Shown piece by piece: positions 59,202 to 64,000 of a DNA stretch of 64,000 bases. The position numbers were made by a program, and so were the translations under genes. Origin of the DNA: Oligoflexus sp. (GTDB lineage: Bacteria; Bdellovibrionota_B; Oligoflexia; Oligoflexales; Oligoflexaceae); contig NZ_DASTAT010000038.1 of NCBI RefSeq assembly GCF_035712445.1, forward strand, positions 62,001 to 126,000, given 5' to 3'. Position 1 is the stretch's first letter; each line of letters begins with the position of its first letter. Under the pieces are notes generated by a model that did no database searches, was not told the origin of the DNA, and saw only the letters and a program-made list of their open reading frames with translations.

Positions 59202-62088
59202 CGTGGTCCTTCTCCTGTCCCTTTAGCCTTTGCGCCCAAGTATTCTGTTCCTGGATCCGGCGCCTCATGCGGGGATCTTCCTTGCGACAGATGCCATCAT
59301 AGGGGCAAAGGTCGCAGGCACTGGGATCAGCAAAGAAACGTTCGCGACGGCGAATCTCGTTCTCGCGCCAAAGCCAGTTGGTTTTGATGCCGTCCTTCAG
59401 CGCTTCGATATCCGGCGTCTGCCGGGACGCCAGCATGCGCCCGATGCTGTGTTCACGCGCAGCCTTGTTGATGCCGTGCGATTTCCATTCGCCTTCATAG
59501 ATATTCCAGTAACCGAGCAGCAGCGGCTGCTCGTTCAGGGTCGGATCGAAACAGGACAGGGCCAGGGCATACATGGCGAGCTGGGGCGCAAGGCCGCGCT
59601 CGGAAGCGGCGATGGCCGGAGTTTTGCGCCTTTTGTAATCGGTGATGACGTGGATATCATCATAGCGATCCCAGGCATCGATGCGGCCGATGAGAAGACG
59701 CCAGCGATCGCCGAGTTGAATTTTGACTTCACGATTGGTGCCGGGACCAAAACCGATCTCCCGCCGATTCTCGCGACGCTTGTTCGCTTTGTCGGCGCCG
59801 AGCAGCTGCATATGGGCGATGAATTGCGGCCAGGAATGCTGCTCCAGGTGACGTTTGATGGGACTGTCTTTCAATTCACGCGGCGACAAAAGTTCGGTGA
59901 GCGTCACGAGACGCTGCAGAGCGGATTCGGCAAAACCTTCGCCGGTCTCATTCCACGGCGGCAGAAGGCGTTTGCCTTCATAAACGCCGCTGAAGAAACT
60001 TTCCAGCACGGCATGCAGCCAAACCCCTTCACGCCGCGCGTCCCCATCCCAGGGGGGCGGACGGAAGTCCTGAACATGAAGGTGATGAAGCAAGAAAGAA
60101 TAGGGGCAGCGGATCAATTTTTCCAGTCGGCTGGCGCTCATGCTCGACCAGATCTCTTCAAAGTCGATCGGGATCTGACCTTCCAGCTCATCCGGCAGAC
60201 GCGCGACATCCGCTGCGTCCACGGCAAAGGCCTCGGTCCAAAGGGGAAGATCCTCTTCCTCAAGCCGATGCTGCACCATAAGGCCTTCGGTAAAGCGCGA
60301 ACGCACCACGAGCTCATCACCACGGCGCTTGGATCTTAGCAGCACCATCTGCGGAATGCGCGCCAGAAGAAGGTGGAAAGTTTGATCCTCCATGGATTCC
60401 AAAACTTCCCAACCAGGAAGGCCCATCGCTTTTTTCAGATAGTTATCCAAAAGCACATCCTGCGGCAGGGCCTGCGGGAAAAAACCTTCCTGACAGCCGA
60501 CCAGGATCACGCGCGTGAAGGGCATCGAGCGGGCTTCGGGAATGCTGAGGACCTGCAGTCCAGCCAGGGGTTCACCAGTTCCGCGCACATCGCCGCCCAG
60601 AAGGTGGCGGGTGACGAGGTCCCAGAAAAAGCGTCCGCTCATGAGGCCCGTGCTGACGCTATCCAGAACGCGCAGGGAATCGACGAAGCTCGCATAAAGA
60701 TCCTCGGCCGATTGCAGGATATCGGCATCCTCGGCACAGTGAAAGACATCGAAGTCTTTGACGAGCTGATCCAGATCATGCTGCCACACGCTGACCTTGG
60801 CCTGACGATCGGGACGGAAGGCGGAGAGGATCTGCATCAAACGCTGAATGATTTCGCCCAGCGAATCCGGGAGCTCCTGGGTAATCAAGGCAAAATCCCG
60901 AGGAATGCCGGTGCGCAGCAGTCCTTCCCGCAAACGCTCCATGACGTGCGGGGCGTTGGAGTTATCACGGATCCATTGCTCGACCGCCGGATGCTGAATC
61001 AAGGCGAGCAGATGACTGCATTCCTCGTCCCCATGAAAGAGACTGTGAACGAGCTGCAGAAAACGACCGGGAAGCAGCGCGGCAAAACTCTGCGCAAGGG
61101 CGATGTTGCAGTTGTCGAGGCCGGTTGCAAAAAAACGCAGGGGCCCCGCATAGGTGCTTTCCTTGCTGACGAGTATCGCGATTTCATGCGGCGGCAAACC
61201 CGAGGCGATCCAATCCTGGGCCAGGGTGATCGCCCAGCGCGCCTCTTCCATCGGCGAAGCCGCAGTCCAGGCCTTGGGCAGCTCGGTTTCCCTTTGCGGA
61301 ACGCGACTTTTTCCCGTCGGCGCGGCCCCGGCCTCGGAGCGAATCCAGGCGACCAGCTCTTTCAAAGGACTGGTACTGTGATAAAGATCAGGCGCTTCAT
61401 GAAGCCAGAACGAAGCGCGGGGATCCTGCAGGAGTTTGACGAGAACGGGACGCCAGCTTTTGGCCACACTCGTATAGGCACAGAAAAGAATGTGCTCATA
61501 AGGCTGCAGCGTATCCGCGGACCAGGTGCTGCTGATATTTTCAGCACAGGCCGCGAGCAGGGCACTGCGGGTCAGGAGCCCGCGTTCGCGCAGGATATCA
61601 TCGAGCGTCGCCAGTATCGTTTTGATTTCGTGAGCCCGCAGGTGAAGGGAACCGAGGTGATCCTCGCTTTTATAAATATCCTCGGCGATCACGCGCTCCA
61701 AAGTATCCAGGGCCTCAGCGCGAATCCCCTGCTCATAAAGCTCGTTATGCAGAAGACGGAGTTCGCGTTCGTGTCCCACCTGAAGTTGCGTGAACGTGCC
61801 CTTTTCAAGCTGCTGATGCAGAATGAGTTCCACGGCGCTGTCCGGCACGAGCGCGAGATTCGGCAGTTGAGCCTGCTGACCTAAAAGTTTTTCCAGGGTG
61901 ATGATGCCAGGCGTGCGAATGGCCGCATGATGCTCCAGAATTCCAGCCAGGATATGAGTCCCGAGCCTTTGCGTGGGGACGATCAGCAGCGTGCGGGCCA
62001 GCTGCTCCTGGGTCCACTGGCTCAGCTCGTGAATCAATTCCGTCGCCAAACAGACTTCGGGCGAAAATATGTGAAGGCTTGCTGCCAT
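59188..62088 (-). CDS. addB: AddB-like nuclease subunit
   Basis: A 966-residue partner of AddA. The C-terminal third has a PD-(D/E)XK nuclease with GRIDAWD, VITDYKRR and QLAMYALA. Four cysteines frame it: Cys661 in IRCPYSFLL, then Cys925, Cys928 and Cys934 in CDLCPYDGIC, the pattern of the iron-sulfur cluster that locks the AddB/Cas4 fold. The N-terminal part is an inactivated helicase-like region without Walker A. The ATG at 62088 has GGGAG 11 bases upstream; an in-frame GTG is at 62100. Confidence 0.9.
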   Translation of the reverse strand: MAASLHIFSPEVCLATELIHELSQWTQEQLARTLLIVPTQRLGTHILAGILEHHAAIRTPGIITLEKLLGQQAQLPNLALVPDSAVELILHQQLEKGTFTQLQVGHERELRLLHNELYEQGIRAEALDTLERVIAEDIYKSEDHLGSLHLRAHEIKTILATLDDILRERGLLTRSALLAACAENISSTWSADTLQPYEHILFCAYTSVAKSWRPVLVKLLQDPRASFWLHEAPDLYHSTSPLKELVAWIRSEAGAAPTGKSRVPQRETELPKAWTAASPMEEARWAITLAQDWIASGLPPHEIAILVSKESTYAGPLRFFATGLDNCNIALAQSFAALLPGRFLQLVHSLFHGDEECSHLLALIQHPAVEQWIRDNSNAPHVMERLREGLLRTGIPRDFALITQELPDSLGEIIQRLMQILSAFRPDRQAKVSVWQHDLDQLVKDFDVFHCAEDADILQSAEDLYASFVDSLRVLDSVSTGLMSGRFFWDLVTRHLLGGDVRGTGEPLAGLQVLSIPEARSMPFTRVILVGCQEGFFPQALPQDVLLDNYLKKAMGLPGWEVLESMEDQTFHLLLARIPQMVLLRSKRRGDELVVRSRFTEGLMVQHRLEEEDLPLWTEAFAVDAADVARLPDELEGQIPIDFEEIWSSMSASRLEKLIRCPYSFLLHHLHVQDFRPPPWDGDARREGVWLHAVLESFFSGVYEGKRLLPPWNETGEGFAESALQRLVTLTELLSPRELKDSPIKRHLEQHSWPQFIAHMQLLGADKANKRRENRREIGFGPGTNREVKIQLGDRWRLLIGRIDAWDRYDDIHVITDYKRRKTPAIAASERGLAPQLAMYALALSCFDPTLNEQPLLLGYWNIYEGEWKSHGINKAAREHSIGRMLASRQTPDIEALKDGIKTNWLWRENEIRRRERFFADPSACDLCPYDGICRKEDPRMRRRIQEQNTWAQRLKGQEKDHDGAE

Positions 62089-62150
62089 AGCCGATTGCAC
62101 TCCCGATTGCGCTTATAGGCCACCCACGATAGCAGAAGCGAGTGACATCA

Positions 62151-62750
62151 TCAGCGGCTTTTTGTTCCTGCCCCAAAAAAATGACGTCGCGCGAAGGCCC
62201 AGAGCCCTCGGCCTTCTGCCTCTGACGGAATCTGCCGGACTTTTAAGCCTTTTTCCAGAGTGCCGCCCCGCGCTTTCAGACGTTCTTCAAAGTCCGCAAA
62301 GACCTGGCGCGCCGGTAAAACAGGATTCCAACCGCCCAAAGAACGCGCCACAGCAACCGAAACGAGTAACGCGCAGGATGGGCGGCTCAAGGGATTCAAG
62401 CGCCTGCTGCCAACCGTGCCGAGGTAAAGTCCGATGCGAGGCTCTGCTTTCCGCGTCCAGAGCAGCAGTTCATCCTGCGTGATGTCGGTCCTGCCATCCA
62501 GAATCCACAGCCAGGCCATGCCCTCTTCATAAGCCAAACGCAGGGCGCGATTCAAACCCTGGCCGAGCGAAGTCTTGTCGCGAAACGGTGCATAATGCAA
62601 ACGCGGATCATCAAGCGAGTCCACGTCTTCACCCGACTCCCTGAGGTCCACGATATAAACACGGGCGATGGTATCGCTCCACTTGCGGGCGCGTTCCATG
62701 ATTCCTGTGTCACCGTCCTGCCAAAGAAAGCCGAGGGCCACGTTCTGCAT
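62151..62750 (-). CDS. Small glycosyltransferase-like protein
   Basis: A 199-residue protein resembling part of a family 2 glycosyltransferase: the central LNRALRLAYEEGMAWLWILDGRTDITQDELLLW matches the DxD-like region (LWILDGRTD) after a helix. It is shorter than typical GT2 enzymes, so it may be a minimal or divergent member. The start at 62750 overlaps the stop of the flippase gene (TGATG), so translation is coupled to it. An in-frame ATG is at 62759. Surface polysaccharide synthesis is the likely setting. Confidence 0.65.
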   Translation of the reverse strand: MQNVALGFLWQDGDTGIMERARKWSDTIARVYIVDLRESGEDVDSLDDPRLHYAPFRDKTSLGQGLNRALRLAYEEGMAWLWILDGRTDITQDELLLWTRKAEPRIGLYLGTVGSRRLNPLSRPSCALLVSVAVARSLGGWNPVLPARQVFADFEERLKARGGTLEKGLKVRQIPSEAEGRGLWAFARRHFFGAGTKSR

Positions 62751-64000
62751 CAAAACCATCCTCGCCAATAGCGGGCAATTTTGGGGTGATGGAGCACCCA
62801 GGACACCTTCTGTTGATTCAAAAGAGCCAGACAACTCAGGTAAACGATACCACCGACGATCAGATTCAGGATGAGTCCTTGCAGCACGATCCCATATAAG
62901 ACCAGGGCCATGCAAGCACCAGCTGCAAGTGTTCGTAAAATAGGTGACCAGGGTATGGATCCGATCAGGGGTCTCGCGGCGATCATGACAAGGGCGCCGG
63001 CCAGTCCTTTGCTTGCGACCAAAGCCAAGGCCATGGCCTGCCAACCATAGGCGCTGCGAAGGGTCCACGCAAGAAGGGGACCGAGGACGAGGCCGGGAAG
63101 AAGGCAAAGAAAGAGCCGCCAGGGTTCGCCTTTGAGTTGCAAAACCTGCAGTCCGAAAACCGTGATAAAAACCTGGCCCAGGATGCCGACGCAAAGCCAG
63201 CTGAAAATACCCGCGGCTCCCTGCAGCTCATGCGTAAAGAGAAGGCGCATGGCCTCGGTTTCCACAAAGGGGGCCCCGAAGACGATAGGCGTGGCGATCG
63301 CAAGCATGCACCAGAGGCTGAACGCCGTGTGGCGGGCGAGTGAATCGCGATCCTTGACCTGCACCATTTCCGCGGAAAAGGCCGCGACCACCGAAGTCCC
63401 GAGGGCTCCAAGACTCTGCACGACCTTGGCAGGGCCCGCATAAGCCCCTGCCGCTTCCAGTCCGAACCAGCGTTCGATTAAAAATAAATCAAAGCGATCC
63501 TGCAGCATCAAAAGAAAAGTGATCGCGGCAAAGGGGAGCGCGGCGCGCAGGATGGAGGGCAGCGAGGGAACGCGCAGCGGCGACCAACCCAGGCGAGTCC
63601 AGGCAAAGTAAGCCGTGGCCATGGCCATCAGCACCTGAGGCAGAAGCTGCAGCAGCATGAAGAGCATTTCATCCTCGGGAGCCCGGACCCAAAGGAAAAT
63701 ACCGAGGAGGCTCCCGATTCTGAGGATGATGCCAAAGGCTGAAAAATAAGCCAATTTCTGCCTGGCGAGCGCCAGCCAGGAGGCATCAAGGACAGTGCCG
63801 GTCAGAAGGAAGACGAGCAGGAGAAAATAATCCTGGGACGGATGGGAGGGATTATGATGCAGACTCAGGATGGAGACGCCAGCCAGAACCAGGACCATCT
63901 GCATGGTTTTCAAAACGGTGACATGGGAAAGGATGGGCGCGGAATCCTGTCCACGACTGATGGCGGCCACGGCATAGTTCGCATAACCGAAGGCCACGAG
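62750..64000 (-). CDS. Polysaccharide flippase (Wzx/MATE-like), partial
   Basis: The visible 417 codons encode an integral membrane protein of the MOP flippase superfamily (Wzx-like), with about 11 or 12 hydrophobic helices (for example LLQLLPQVLMAMATAYF, GIFSWLCVGILGQVFITVFG). The conserved central loop DRFDLFLIERWFGLEAAGAYAGPAKVVQ is typical of oligosaccharide flippases. The 5' end lies beyond base 64000. It moves lipid-linked glycans across the inner membrane. The next gene downstream is a coupled glycosyltransferase. Confidence 0.87.
   Translation of the reverse strand, partial: LVAFGYANYAVAAISRGQDSAPILSHVTVLKTMQMVLVLAGVSILSLHHNPSHPSQDYFLLLVFLLTGTVLDASWLALARQKLAYFSAFGIILRIGSLLGIFLWVRAPEDEMLFMLLQLLPQVLMAMATAYFAWTRLGWSPLRVPSLPSILRAALPFAAITFLLMLQDRFDLFLIERWFGLEAAGAYAGPAKVVQSLGALGTSVVAAFSAEMVQVKDRDSLARHTAFSLWCMLAIATPIVFGAPFVETEAMRLLFTHELQGAAGIFSWLCVGILGQVFITVFGLQVLQLKGEPWRLFLCLLPGLVLGPLLAWTLRSAYGWQAMALALVASKGLAGALVMIAARPLIGSIPWSPILRTLAAGACMALVLYGIVLQGLILNLIVGGIVYLSCLALLNQQKVSWVLHHPKIARYWRGWF

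Noticed and set aside
1..64000. tRNA genes, CRISPR arrays, insertion sequences and attachment sites
   Set aside because: I looked for T-loop motifs, regularly spaced repeats, transposase motifs and terminal repeats and found none that hold.

Overview
The window is a gene-dense bacterial chromosome segment of moderately high GC. It has no rRNA, no tRNA that I could find, no insertion sequence, no phage gene and no CRISPR array. Several features together suggest a Bdellovibrionota/Oligoflexia-type ("delta-like") Gram-negative free-living bacterium: a class I lysyl-tRNA synthetase, many lipoproteins and signal peptides, many two-component, FHA and TPR signalling proteins, a DUF1820 protein, AddAB-type recombination nucleases and a GH81 glucanase. 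This is inference from gene content; no taxonomic marker is present.

Layout. 1-3.5 kb: the 3' part of a GMC oxidoreductase, a LEA-type lipoprotein, an AhpD-like protein and a serine alpha/beta hydrolase. 3.5-6.7 kb: nadA facing away from thrS, with what looks like a complete threonine attenuator in front of thrS (Thr-rich 20-codon leader, antiterminator and terminator). 7-15 kb: secreted GH81 beta-1,3-glucanase, an SRPBCC-adenylate cyclase, a DHFR-like reductase, a Spy-like/ECF sigma/anti-sigma operon and a repeat-rich lipoprotein. 15-17.5 kb: a gene broken by two frameshifts and a small secreted protein. 17.4-28.6 kb: a signalling block (TPR-winged helix, double FHA, 7TM-DISM kinase, receiver/PilZ-like protein, membrane kinase) that surrounds a coupled cholesterol-oxidase-like pair: an alpha/beta hydrolase with a Cys nucleophile and a GMC oxidoreductase.

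28.5-31.1 kb holds the most unusual locus. On the minus strand run a GNAT acetyltransferase, a 10-codon ORF with a strong ribosome-binding site, a perfect stem-loop, a heme-oxygenase-like diiron enzyme and a YcaO protein. I interpret it as a possible minimal RiPP (modified peptide) cassette; a regulatory leader peptide is the main alternative.

31-40 kb: DUF1820, class I lysS, a second LEA lipoprotein, rfbD, a secreted protein of unknown function, a double amidohydrolase lipoprotein, a 44-residue membrane peptide and a zinc alcohol dehydrogenase with palindromes over its promoter. 40-47.7 kb: a metallo-beta-lactamase fold protein with two cyclic-nucleotide-binding-like domains, a hybrid histidine kinase, serS and a dihydrouridine synthase. 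47.8-55.7 kb: a large calcium-motif lipoprotein, a STAS/zinc-ribbon protein and a run of response regulators, some with altered receiver sites. 55.8-64 kb: addA and addB, then a small glycosyltransferase-like gene coupled to a polysaccharide flippase that leaves the window.

The adenylate cyclase at 9.6-11.5 kb and the CNB-MBL protein at 40.3-42.6 kb could be two ends of one cyclic-nucleotide circuit. Three aminoacyl-tRNA synthetases and a tRNA-modifying enzyme are scattered among the signalling genes.
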